Positions 1 to 11,021 of a stretch of 64,000 nt of DNA are shown piece by piece. Origin of the DNA: Rhynchopus sp. YZ270_cl-10 (taxonomy: Eukaryota; Euglenozoa; Diplonemea; Diplonemida; Diplonemidae); the NCBI GenBank assembly GCA_964035575.1, contig OZ037900.1, positions 248,001-312,000 on the forward strand. The letters run 5' to 3'. The number at the start of each line of letters is the position of its first letter. Position 1 is the stretch's first letter. The notes beneath the pieces were generated by a model. It saw only the letters and a program-made list of their open reading frames with translations, searched no databases and was not told where the DNA came from. Both the position numbers and the translations under genes were made by a program.

Positions 1-27
1 CCCCTCCCTTTCCCCCTTATTCCATAC

Positions 28-3000
28 CGTTTTATCCGCATCACAATAGCTTCGTAGGATTCTGCTGAAGAGCTCACGCAGGGTGGGTGTCGCTGAGGTT
101 GCATTGAGCCTCACTGACAGCGCTGCAGCTGCGTCCACGAGAGTGATCCTTAGCTGCACCGGCAGCGAATCCTGCGCCAGCAGCGGTGCCAGCTGCGAGA
201 TGTACTTCGAGAGCGTCGACTCCGACGCCGTGAGCGCACTGCCTTCTGCCGTCAGGATGTGGTGCAGCTTCTGCGCCGCTGCTATCCGCTCTGCAGTGCC
301 CCTCGCCCCAGACACAGCCGTCTGCACCAACGGCGCGATCGATGTGTTCTGCTCAAACGACCCACCCCCATCCCTCTTCTTCTTGAACGACAACGTCTGC
401 GGCACGGTCGCCTCCTTCTCCCGTACAGTAGGTGTCTTTGCACGCTGTACCGTACCGCCCTGCAGACGCCGTACAGGGCTGGTGCGCATCGAAATGTCCT
501 TCTCAGACATGGACCCGCCTAATGTCTGGTCCTTCGATAGTGCGCCGACGCTGGCAGATTTTTTTACCCGTTTTTTGGTGGTGGTGTTGGTGTTGTTGTT
601 CTCCTCGCTGCCGCGGCGGACTGTGGTGGTAGAGGAGAGCTTGCTCCCGGAGATGCGGGTGCGGTTGACTGGAGGTGAGGTGGGTGTGTCAGCGTCGCGT
701 GAGCCTGCCTTGCTGAAAGGGGGTGACGCGGTGGTGCGCTGTTTGGGCTGTGTGACGACGGGGGTGGAGGTGGAGGAGGTGGGACCCTCAGAGCAGAAGC
801 TTGCGTCCTGTGCTGCCCTGCTGCCTGCGGCGCTGCTGGGGGCGGAGCCGCTGGCAGCCTCAAGGTCTTCGCTGAGGTTCGGATGGCTGCGGAGGAGGAG
901 GACACGCACCTTGCGTTGCTCTGCGACGGTCATCTTGAGGACCTGTTGTGGTGTGGATGTGTCATTTTGTGTATTTATGTCTGAGAAAAGGAAGGAAGGA
1001 AGGAAAGGTGAACACACCTCCGCACAGAAGCTTCTGTTCCCCACACTGCACAGCACCCCGAGGCACGTCACGGAGGCCTGCTTCACGTCTTGGTTCGGGC
1101 TGCTCGAAAGGTGCAGAAACTTTGATATTCCCTGCTCCATTGCTGTTGTGGTGTTGTGTTAACATAATCGTAAAAATTATCAATATATTTCCCCCCATCA
1201 AAAATAAATTAGCCACCCTCCCAAAAAGTACATACGTCCTGACCTGCCCAGGTAGTCCTTTGAGAACTGCATCATGTGAAGCAGATACTCCAGACACCCT
1301 AGCTGCACTTTGTCACTCGGAGAGTTCAGCACCCTCAGGAGGACCGGGAAGAGCACCTTGGTGTGCCCACACTCGAGCAGCTTTTCCAACAGACCGATGG
1401 CGTTTTGGTGGGTCGACGGTGCGCCTAGCCGCGGGAACACAAGCTGCAACACAGTCTCGAAGTGCGGCTCCAACGCTGCCGTATCCTGCAGCATCTCGGC
1501 CAAGGTCCCAAAGGTCCGGAACGACTCACAGAGGACACCTACCGTATTCCTCCTCCCCTCCTCCATCGACTGTGTGAGATATCTCAGCACTGTCGGCAGC
1601 TTCTGCTGCACCTCACGCAGCCCTGCACCACCCGCCGCAATCTGCCTTCCCAACCTCCTCAACCCTAGCGGCTTATCCTCGAATGCCATCAGCTCCTCCA
1701 ATGTACTTAACCCTTCATAGCTTCCTTCTCTGCTTGCATCCTCATCGTCCATGCCGTCGACATCAAGCGCAGAGAAAGACAGCATACTAGTGGGTAACGG
1801 CTTGGCTGGACCCCCACGCCCTGTTGTGGTACGTCCTGAAGATGCCGTACGCTTTTTAGGCGCAGCGGCTGTTGTGGTTTTGCGCCGTTCATTCCAACTT
1901 CCGCTCCCCTCCATCGATCCGGAAGGGTCTGTGTGTGAAGGGGTGGAAGCTCTGCTGGATTGAGCCTTAGCATTTTTGAAGCGAACACTACTGCTTGTGG
2001 AGTGTGTGGATATGGCTGGGGATGACGCAGCGGTTGTGGTCGAAGGGGTCAATCCGTTGGACGAAGTTTCCGCGAGACTTTGCTTTTTTAATGACAACGG
2101 GGTGCAGGGTCTGGCAGCCGCGCTGATACCACGCCGCGCTGCTGTTGGGGTTCCATTACTCCCTTCAGCGCTTCGCAGAGGAACTGGAGTGGAGGACCTC
2201 TGAGACCCCACCGCCCTACCGTGGGTCGGAGTAGCAGCGCGACGTTGTGCGGAAGAGGAGCGGACCTTCGCATGGTGAGGGCTTTCCGTAGGCGCACCGT
2301 CGCTATGCCCTGAGGCGGAAAGAGGGGAAGGCTTCGCTGGGGTACGCGACAGGGTCTCCCAATTGACTGCAACAGCGTCGGTAAGGCCGTCGTACACCGG
2401 CTTTTCATCGAGAAGGTTCTTCTGTGTCGCTGCATCCCATTTTTCGAAGAGAGCCTCTGCCTTAGAGGGAAGCATATAATACGAAGCCCAATACAGCATT
2501 CTAGCGGTCTTCCGTACTTCGGGCATAGGGTCGAGGACACCTTGGCGAACAGCGCGGAGGACCAGGTCCAGCTCGCGGGGGAGAAATTCGGAGGACGCCA
2601 TTTTGTGCAAAACCGAGAAGATGGCTTGGTAAACGGTTAAACGGTAGGTCGCGTGTTTGTTCTCGAAATGCGCGGGGTCGAATACGACTGCAATGGCTCT
2701 ATGACTCATTTTCCCCGACCTCAAAATATATTTCAAACACCGAGAAGAGCTCTGCGAAATGACGGCAATCGTCACCACCGAAATTTTGAAAAGCGATGCA
2801 AGGAACCACTCGGACATTGCCTCCCAGACGTTGGGTGGCAGTGTGCGGCACATATAGGTTGCTGCATGGCAGGCCTCCTTTGACACTGCGGAGCGAAGAT
2901 CTTGGATTGCGAGGTTGAGAGCATCCCGCATGCATTCCTTCATGAGAGGCAGGAACAGTGGTAGTGTATGTGCGCCCCCTGCAACGATACCACGAAACCG

Positions 3001-3204
3001 TTGCAAAGCTTTGACACGTTTCGTCCATTCTGGGTTTTTTGTATCCGCAGCGAGACCCCCAATTTCCACCAACTCCCTCTTCAACTCAACATCGTTCGCC
3101 ACCCCAATCGGTTCCGTCATGATGTCATCCTCCTCATCTGCCTTCCCCTCCAGCAGCGCCCGCACCTTCGCCTTCCCAGGACTCAACAACCCGCTCGTCA
3201 CCAT
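28..3204 (-). CDS. CLASP/MAST-type microtubule-associated protein (3' end outside window)
   Basis: CLASPs are TOG/ARM proteins that bind microtubule plus ends and promote rescue. Three exons are inferred: 3204-1236, 1142-1018 and 942-28. They are joined by GTATGT/CAG (phase 1) and GTGTGT/CAG (phase 0) introns of 93 and 75 nt. A GTATGG donor follows at 27-22, so the last exons lie outside. About 1003 residues are visible. Residues ~50-290 form a CLASP-like TOG domain, including DPMPEVRKTARMLYWASYY, which resembles the CLASP TOG2 end. Residues ~290-500 are a Ser/Thr/Arg-rich linker typical of microtubule-binding regions. Residues ~510-745 are ARM-like helices. A second Ser/Thr-rich linker (~750-880) leads into another ARM segment. 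Exon 2 was found by reading the gap: it restores an ARM helix and joins in frame on both sides. The family call is firm; exact splice sites are inferred. Confidence 0.8.
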
Positions 3205-5968
3205 TGAGAAAGAAAAAGCAAAACAAAACCAATCTCGGTGGGGGGGTCCCCCAAGCCCCCCACTCCTTCAACTAGATACGCCTTTTTTGGGGGGTGGGGG
3301 GGAGGAGAGAAGTGTATAAGGGAAAGGGGGTTGTGTAAGGTGTTGCTGTTGGTGGTGGTGGTGGTGGGGTTAATAAAAAAAGTAAAAAAAAAAATGAAGA
3401 GGGGGCTCCCTAAAAAGGAGTATTTTGGATAAAAAGGTTCAAAAAGCGCGTGGTTTCTGGGTCAAAAAAGAGGGGGAAAATAGTGAGGGGAGTTGGGTCC
3501 AGTCATAGGGGGTATAGCATATTTTTTGGAAAATTCTTCAAAAAAACGACAATTTTTGCTGGGCACAATGCAAATTTCAGAAAAATCCCAATTTTCGACT
3601 GGTTGAGCAAATTATGGCCCACCCACCCCGATTGTGTGTCAAAAACAGACTTCAGAATGTTTCTAGAAAGTATTACCCTTATCAGAGGGCGCAGTGTCCG
3701 ACAAGGGTCACAGACAGAACGCGATTTAATTGGGGTCAAACGCCGAAGGAAAAGGAAGGATGCAGTATGGCGAGAGAATAAAAGTAGCGCACCGTGCGCC
3801 TTGGGCGCAAGCTTGCAACCCACACTTCACGTGACATAGTTTGGCACTAAAAACGTGCAATTTTGAGCGCAATTTTTAGAAATGTTGCGTACCGTGGCTT
3901 CGCCATGGGTGCCATGAACGCCGTTTCTTTTGTAAATGTATTGAGATTACTGATACTGCGTGTGCCCAGTGCAAATATCAATGTAGTGTCGAACTCCGCA
4001 GTAGGATAACCGAGGAATTCTCACATTCTGCCGGAGGCCCCGAACGAGCTGGGTTGGGCTCGACCGAGCAATGACCGAGTTTCAGCGAAAACCACCAAAA
4101 CCTATATTCCCCTGGGGTTTAGTTCTGCGACAGCTGAGATGTGTAAAAAAACACCACTATTCTGCCTCAGTACAAGTCCCAACCTGCTTGTTCGTTTTTC
4201 TTTTCAGACGGTCACTCAATTTTTCGACTCGCTGCGTTCGCGGACAAACCATCAACCCCCCACGATTTCCCAAAAACCTGACAGCTAGCATCAGGCCTGC
4301 GCGGAAAAATCTCAAAAACGGGAGAGAAAAATAAAATAAAAAAAATCTCGGATTTTCAGCGAACAGAAGGATCCACCCTGCACCGGGAGAGGAGAAAGGT
4401 ATCGCTTCCGCCTCGTCGCAAAATCGATAGTGCGTTCGCACTGCTCACACTTGAACTGAACCCGTAAATGCCAGACGTCGTCCGTGTTCCACGTCACGTC
4501 GATAAAATCCTGCACCAATGTGTACGCACTGCCAATGCTGGACACCGTAGTGTTCTCCTGCATGAGGTCTGATGCCGCATGATGGCAAGGAATGGCGCTG
4601 CGAGCACTATAACATCTACATTGAAAATTCAGGTTCGGTATGACCTAGAGCTCCGAACTGCGCCGCAGGCCCCCAATTGCATAGGGGGGTCTGGGGGGTT
4701 TGGGGGGCAAAGCCCCCCGGCGCTTTTTTTTTGGAGTCTCGGACCAGAAAAACCGAAAATTTGGGTTGAAATGGGCATGTTCCTAAGTAAAAACCACGAA
4801 ATTTCGGGTGCGCGAAACCACGTTTTAGACCCCCACAGATGCTCAAAAGTGTCAAATTCTGGTTTTAATGGCCTCAAATCGTCGAAATTAGCCCTATATA
4901 GGCGGAAAAAAAAATTTGCGAGAGTCCCTTTCTATAAATGGGTCATACTATAGAAAGTGGAGGGTCCGTAGTCCGAGGGTCCGTAAACATTCGAAAACAT
5001 ACGAAAACATGCGTTTTTCCCAGTTTTGGCTGGCAAAAAACATTTTTTTCCCCTTTGTATCTCAGTTTTGGCAAAGGTAAAAAACACTTTTTGAACTTTT
5101 TTGCGATTTTTTAACATGTTTTAGGGAGCCCCCAGAAAACAAAATAGTCGGTTCTCTCTGTATTGCTTTGGATTTTTTTGAATATTTTTCCCAAAAAAAA
5201 TCATTTTAGTTGGGTGTTAACTGCAAAATACAAGGACAAGAGATAAGGATATACGAGGTGGGCAACTGGATACGCATATTTGCAGAAGCACTCCTCAGTA
5301 GACGAAAGTGATGGTGCAGTACCAGCAGTTATTGCAAAAATGAAACTAAACAAAAGGTCGTCCCAAAAAACCGGAGACCCTACGGCAGCTGCCAGAGCTA
5401 ATGCAAGGCTATGTCTGTCTGTGCCTCTTTGTTGTGTGGCACATGGCAAGAGAACGTGGACGATTGTGTGCTCCGCAGACCTCCTTGCACCCGCTATGGG
5501 ACTCGCCAGAAAGGAAGTACTGTCGAAAGAAGAGTGGATTTGTGATGGTTTTTAATGAAGTTGGGGTTTCTTTTGTTTGCACAATTCTGTATTTTTTTTC
5601 TTTCTGAGTTATTTATATTTGTGTGGAAAACAGCAGGGCTTGTTTGACATTTTATTTTTGATAATCTGTGGGGATTTGAAGGATTTAACTCCAAATTGAC
5701 TACAAATAGAAAAAAAACTTTAACGGCACCTCATGAACAAAAGCGAAGTTTTGCCAACCACATATTTGTTCACAGCTTGGTGTACTTAGATAAAAAAGCG
5801 AGAGAAAAAAAAATGTTCTACAAAAAAAAAAGGACACATGGGGAGAAACAGAACAAAACCCTACAGAAGCGTCGCTAGGCTGATGCGAGCGCTCTCGTGT
5901 TCAGTCACCTTTTAAAAAAAAACACAACAGATCTATATCTCCGGGAGAGGTCAGGCAATAAAAAGTGA

Positions 5969-6020
5969 AGTTGATAGTGCAAACGCCTCTGGGACGCAGG
6001 CACTGACACTCCGCGGGCAA
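5969..6020 (+). repeat. Dispersed short repeat, family B (truncated copy)
   Basis: It begins GTTGATAGTGCAAACGCCTC and runs through a GGGACGCAGGCA core to CACTCCGCGGG. The same core recurs near 27.8, 28.1, 37.7 and 61.8 kb. This copy lacks the distal TATCGAACCCCC arm of the full copies. Confidence 0.65.
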
Positions 6021-6336
6021 TAAAAATGGCAGGGGGGGGTCAGCTAAAAGCAACTCTTTTATTTTGTATGCGGAAACAAAAGCATTTGCTTGTTTCCTTT
6101 TTTTTTGTTTCCCATTTTTCAACAAAATGGCAATTTTTTGGCAAAAATATTGTAAAAAAAAAAAGTTGGCGAGTTTGAACCCTCAAATCGTCCGCTGGTT
6201 CCATTTCAATGCTCCGCCACACAACAACCCTTCGACGAAAAACACCACCCAAACCCTTCCCCCTTTTAATTCACTTTTTTTTTTTCCCTTCATTTTTTTG
6301 TTGTTTTCTTTCTCCGTTTTAACTTTATGCATTTTT

Positions 6337-6385
6337 GAAAACTTTGTATTAGTGTAGCCACCCTAGATTGTGCTCCACTAGCATT
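6337..6385 (+). repeat. Dispersed short repeat, family D
   Basis: It reads TTGAAAACTTTGTATTAG followed by TGTAGCCACCCTAGA and a T-rich tail, and sits just 3' of the phosphatase gene. Other good copies are at about 9858, 10881, 11521, 57814 and 60978. The inner part forms a small hairpin. Confidence 0.6.
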
Positions 6386-6429
6386 TTTTTTAAAATCCTC
6401 GTTTTCTTTCACTTCCCCTCCCCCCCCCT

Positions 6430-9245
6430 TCACTGCCTCACCCACCGTGAGTAGAACGCAATATCAGCATCCTCATCATGCTCATCATGAACGTAGTTGA
6501 CACTGAAGGACTGCATCGGCATATCCCGTAGCCAATCCGGTGCGAGCGGCGCGGCTTTAAGCCACTCTCCAAAGGAGTCGACAATCTCATCGCACGTTGC
6601 TTTGTGCCCGCCTTCTGGTGAGAACACCTCAGACCCTGCCCACACATCAATAATCTTTTGATCTGCTTTATGCTTAATGAGGACACATGTGTTAAATGCA
6701 TGGTTTTCTCTGAACGCCTCAAAATCGTCGTCATCTTCAAACGGCAAGTCAGGGTGTAACGGATCGCTTTCAAAGCCATCCACACTGCGAACTAGAAGCT
6801 CCATAAAACTGACTACTTGGCCAATCAGGCGTGGTGTTGCGCCACCAAAGCCACCACCACAACGGCCTGTCTTGAGGGCCATGAGATCGCGGTCGCGGAC
6901 CTTTTTCTTCTCGATTTCTACTTCTCCGAGGGACCAGTATTCGGATTCGACGCGGTCGGAGGAGAGCGGTGTGGTGAGGACCTGGAGCAGTTCGTTGTCG
7001 GTGTCGCTGGCAGGGGGGTCGAGGCCGAGGCTGCGCCAGAGAGTGGTCATGTATTCAGAGTCGCTTCCTTCTTTGATGACCTGTTAGGAAAAGTATTTAT
7101 ATGCAGCTATTGGTAGCAAATATGCTCCCAATGTTGGAAAAAGAAAAGTCCATAAGATGAACCTAAGCCTAAATGTAAAATGCATACCTGCATTTGCTGC
7201 ATTGCGTCTGCCCCCCACCCATGGTCTCGACTGAAGGAGTACTTTATGACATCCGCCGCATGCGCCTTTGCAAAGGAAGCGCACGACGCTGCGCATTTAC
7301 TTCCCTCCCAGAGGGTGATCCGCGGTTCTCTGTTCGCATCTGCGAACTCGTCGTAGGACGATGCCTTTGAGTCGTCATCGTCGTCGTCATCTTTGGAGTC
7401 GTCATCTGACCCTACCGACCCCACCGCCATTTCCCTGCTACTGCTTGGCGAACGATCGAGCATAAGATAGCAGGTCCGTTGGTCAAAGTACGTTGCCTGC
7501 TCAGCTGCGCCTGCAGAAGAGGCTGAGGAGGGTTCCCGCTTCATGGCTGTCTTGGACCAGACTAAGACGTCAGGGGAGTTCATCGAGAAGGGACGCAATT
7601 CGTAAACCTCAAAGGCATCTGGACTGCGCAGACGCTCCTCCCAAGCGGAGAGCCGCGCGGTGAATCCAAGATTTGGCTTCGCAATGCCTCGACGCTCTCT
7701 GAGGTATTGCAGCGCCTGCTCGACACTCAAATTTCTATCCCACATCAGATAGCATAAAATCAACGTACAAGACCGCGATGCCCCCTGCTGACAATGTATC
7801 AATAGCTTTCCTTGCGACGCCTTCACCCCCTCAATGCAGGAAATGGTATGCGGAAACAAAACCGAAATGTCCTCATTCACAGAGTCCATCATATTGATGG
7901 GGAAATACGTAAAATGCTCGGGAAACATGTTGTCTACAATCATATTCACGGTGTTTAGGACGTGGGTAACTTGAGATTCGAGCAGGGTTTCGAGGTCATT
8001 CGCTGGCCCTTCTCCAGAAACTGCGAGGAAAGGGAGGACTGTTGAACAGAGGGGCGACCATCTCATCAATTTGTCGCGTGCCCGCTGCTCCATTACCCTT
8101 TCGTCGTAGATGTCGTACGTTTCTTCGTCGCCTTCCTCTGCGGATCGTGCACGCTTCACTTCTATTCTTTCAAACGCAGGTCTCCCCGGAATGCTTAACC
8201 CAGGAGGCTGTACAAACGCTTGCACCACCTCCTCGCTGTCCTGCCTACCTGCATTGGTGGTTCGCCCATACAAGCCCCCGGAGGCATGAAGCATCGGAGT
8301 ATCGTCGCTGCAGTCGTCAAAAGGGATTTGATCATAATCAGTAGGGCTGGTTGGAAGAAACCCTGGTTCGAACATGCTTTTATCAAATGCGCGAGGAAGA
8401 GCGGTGGTGCCACCACCGACGCTGAGACGCAGACCAGAGGACATATCTTCCCCCATCAGAGAGGTGAGGAGGTGTGGAACTGTTTCTTGCTTTTGAGACA
8501 CCGGGGAGTTCAGAGCGGAGCCGGAGTTGCGTGGGGTGCCGCGCCGTTCTGCGGAGAGAGGCCGTCTGGTGTTCTGTGAGTTGTAAAATCGGGTGGCGAT
8601 GCCGACCTTGCTGCAGGCAGTGTACAACCCAAAAGGGAGGTGGGGATGTTCCGTCAGCCACCCTTGGAGTTGCATGCCGGATATTAATGCATTTGCTTTT
8701 AACAACCCTGTTGCTTGTTGACCTGACAGAACATACACCACTGCATTCACCCCCGGAGAACCCCCTTTCGCAAACGGCGAAGAACTTTGCGGACCCTGCG
8801 GGAACAGTTCGTCTAATGAAAAGGGATGGCTCATCCCTCTTGGCGTCACCGTTTCCTTTAACGCACGGTACGCTGAAATGAAGGAGGCTGGCACCGAACG
8901 GGATGGAGGTGTAGAAGGCAGAGGCGCACTAGGTGGAGTCGCTGCAGTGTGACCCACCCCACGTCGGGTAAGGTAAAGCACGATATAACAACTCCGTGGA
9001 TCGATCGAGACCGCGCTTTCTGTCGTAAGGTTTATTCCTTCCAAAGCCGGAGGACGTCCTGAACCGTCATAGTATTTAGACCCCCCTACCGACCACAGTT
9101 TCACATTGCTCTCTGCTCCATTGTATAATTGGTGATGCGACGCTCCCGAAGGCGACCCTGAAGGGCTTGTTGGACATCCATCACTATAGAGCAGTAGTTC
9201 ACTCCATTTTAATGGAGTGCTGTCGGCACTGACGTTGGCACCCAT
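6430..9245 (-). CDS. Dual-specificity phosphatase flanked by gelsolin-like domains (MKP1-like)
   Basis: This is a protein phosphatase expected to dephosphorylate phospho-Tyr and phospho-Thr, for example on MAP kinases. Two exons, 9245-7188 and 7080-6430, join in phase 0 across a 107-nt GTATGC...CAG intron, giving 902 residues. The active-site loop IHCQQGASRS (about residues 482-491) has the intact HCx5R signature, followed by a typical LSVEQALQYLRERR helix. Residues ~45-95 (NVKLWSVGG...CYIVLYL) and ~565-700 (VLVWSKT...TCYLMLD...ITLWEGSK) look like gelsolin segments. The second is completed by exon 2 (VIKEGSDSEYMTTLW), which supports the splice. Plant MKP1 also joins a dual-specificity phosphatase to a gelsolin-like region. 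The last ~150 residues are unassigned. An acidic Asp/Ser run precedes the C-terminal gelsolin-like segment. Confidence 0.82.
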
Positions 9246-9643
9246 GAGAAGGGGAGGAGGGGGGGCAGGGCAGGGCAGAGGGGGGAGAAAAGGTTTGAGG
9301 GGGTGGAAAAAAAAAAGGGGTGCTTTTGTGTATGCTGTGTGGTGGGGGTGGTGGGTTTTCGGAGCAGATTACTCTCCGCGGAAAAAAAAAAGGATTGAAT
9401 ACAATGCAGTGGACTATGAAAAAAATTCGCGGGAGAGGAGAGGAAAAAAGACATCTCAACGTAGACCGCGAAATGGAAGTAAGCTGGGCGGAGGGTGGGC
9501 GTGGCGTGGATATATTCTGTTGCGACACGTGATTTTTCCAAGTTTTCAAAAAGAGAGAAAAGTTGAAAGATGAACATGCCTCTCGTGCATGAGAAGAGGA
9601 AACCTCTTTGAGGCCAAAAAGGTTGATTTGAAAAATATCAAAC

Positions 9644-9757
9644 AACTCGTGAAGAGCGTACCTTTGGTATATGACCAGTGTATCGGAGTGGTGGTACAAA
9701 TGCAGCAGTGCATCGTGGCTGGACCCCTCAACCATGCAGTCCTGCATTCATTTCGTG
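9644..9757 (+). repeat. Dispersed short repeat, family C
   Basis: It contains GTACCTTTGGTATATGACC, then GCATCGTGGCTGGACCCCTC and AACCATGCAGTCCTGCATTC, and ends ATTTCGTGG. The order of motifs is shared with copies at about 35.6, 37.8 and 61.7 kb. All copies are in the same orientation, opposite to the genes. Confidence 0.65.
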
Positions 9758-9857
9758 GGGGGGAAAAAATCTAGGGAAAGAGGGAAAATGTGTTTGTAGG
9801 GAACCATTTTTTGTTTTTGTAGAAGATCTAATGGGCTTTGCTTTTTTTGCTTTTTTT

Positions 9858-9912
9858 GAAAACTTGGTTGTATTAGTGTAGACACCCGAGGATGAGCTCC
9901 ACTATACATTTT
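9858..9912 (+). repeat. Dispersed short repeat, family D
   Basis: It reads GAAAACTTGGTTGTATTAG, then TGTAGACACCCGAGGATGAG and CTCCACTATA. This is a near-consensus copy of the family. Confidence 0.6.
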
Positions 9913-10880
9913 ATTTTGTTTTGGGGGAAAACGGGGGAGGAGAGATGGGCAGGGGTGTTGCTGTGTCGACCGTCGCCAACAGAGGGGCGGAGTTACAGGG
10001 GATTTGTGCACCCGTTGGGTTACCATAGGCTAGCCTAGCCGGTCTGCGTTGTACTTATAAAACTGAAGATTAAAAAAAAAAAATGAGTAGTTGAAACGTG
10101 CTAAAACGCATCTCAGTCGAATTCATGCAAAGGGTGGGACCTGAGTGGTCCGTACCGTATGAGAACGGAGGTGGTTCAAACAAAAATTTGAGAGTCCCTC
10201 ATCCCTTATTGTTGCTTCGGTGCAGCTGCCGTTCAGACAGAAGGGAAAGGTTGCAACAGCGCTTGTTGTGCAAGGCCACACACCAGCCACAGTAAAAAAA
10301 AAGTCTTCACTTTCCGGAAAACACCCAAGATTTTTTTTTTCCCGTTTGGAAATTGAAATTGTCAGGTACGTTCCGCCTGGAGGAGAGGGGGTGGTGCTAC
10401 ATACACTGGAAGTAGAGAGGGGGAAGGACACACATTAAAGTGAAGTCATTAATGCAGGCACCTCCGACTGACCTACGTACGATGCCAGCCATCCGGATGA
10501 AAGCACAAGAACAACATTTAAAAAAAAACCACAAAGTATGGTCAAACAAACGTTTAGTCTTGGTCGGTCGTTGCGTGCACTCATAGACGATTGCTAAGCA
10601 CCGCTTAGTCACCTCAGAATCGTTATCGCACAGCATCAAAAAAAGAATGCCAAAAAAAAAAAAAAAAAAAAATCTAATTCGGGAATTATTCCCCTTTTTT
10701 CGATATTGTCTCAGCGCAAAAACACCCCTTTCACAGCACACAGCGCAAAATCACCCAAATTGGGAGCACAACATAATTTTTTTTTTTTTGCAAATCCACT
10801 TTATTTTTACTCAGAAAACACAAAAAAAGGGAGGGAGATGAGGGGGATCTAAAGGGAAATTGGTATACTTTATTTTTTTT

Positions 10881-10929
10881 TGAAAAATTGGTTGTACTTA
10901 GTGTAGCACCTAGAGTGCGCTACACTATA
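10881..10929 (+). repeat. Dispersed short repeat, family D, with near-perfect hairpin
   Basis: The copy contains TAGTGTAGC...GCTACACTA around a CTAGA loop, so the RNA of either strand would fold. Its left edge is the usual GAAAAATTGGTTG. Confidence 0.6.
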
Positions 10930-11021
10930 TTCCTTTGTTTTTCTTCTTTTTGAAAACTTGGTCATATTACCGAGCTGCCCTACAATCTTTCAAAAGAGTT
11001 CTACTTCAATAGGCAACTCTC

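Larger units (their letters stand above)
3205..6429. other. Gene-free repeat-rich spacer
   Basis: I find no intact gene in this 3.2 kb. It mixes AT-rich, homopolymer-rich DNA with a GC block near 4660-4730 (runs of G, then GCAAAGCCCCCC) of the kind also seen at 54.2-55.4 and 62.7-63.5 kb. Two stretches look formerly coding. Minus 4563-4390 contains FKCEQCERTIDF, a possible CxxC knuckle. Plus 5280-5555 is an open 91-codon frame of mixed composition. Neither has a recognisable family or start context. A family B short repeat lies at 5969-6020 and a family D repeat at 6337-6385. Confidence 0.5.
9246..11021. other. Gene-free spacer with short repeats
   Basis: No credible coding region was found. 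It holds a pyrimidine-rich stretch (minus strand) directly upstream of the phosphatase start, a family C repeat at 9644-9757, and family D repeats at 9858-9912, 10881-10929 and weakly 10955-10990. The two near 10.9 kb lie in the presumed 3' UTR of the kinesin gene. Confidence 0.5.

Noticed and set aside
83-1162. Long open plus-strand frame of 359 codons
   Set aside because: It is the antisense of CLASP exons 3 and 2. The minus strand gives ARM-like protein with matching splice sites, while the plus frame has abnormal composition (Ser/Cys/Val runs).
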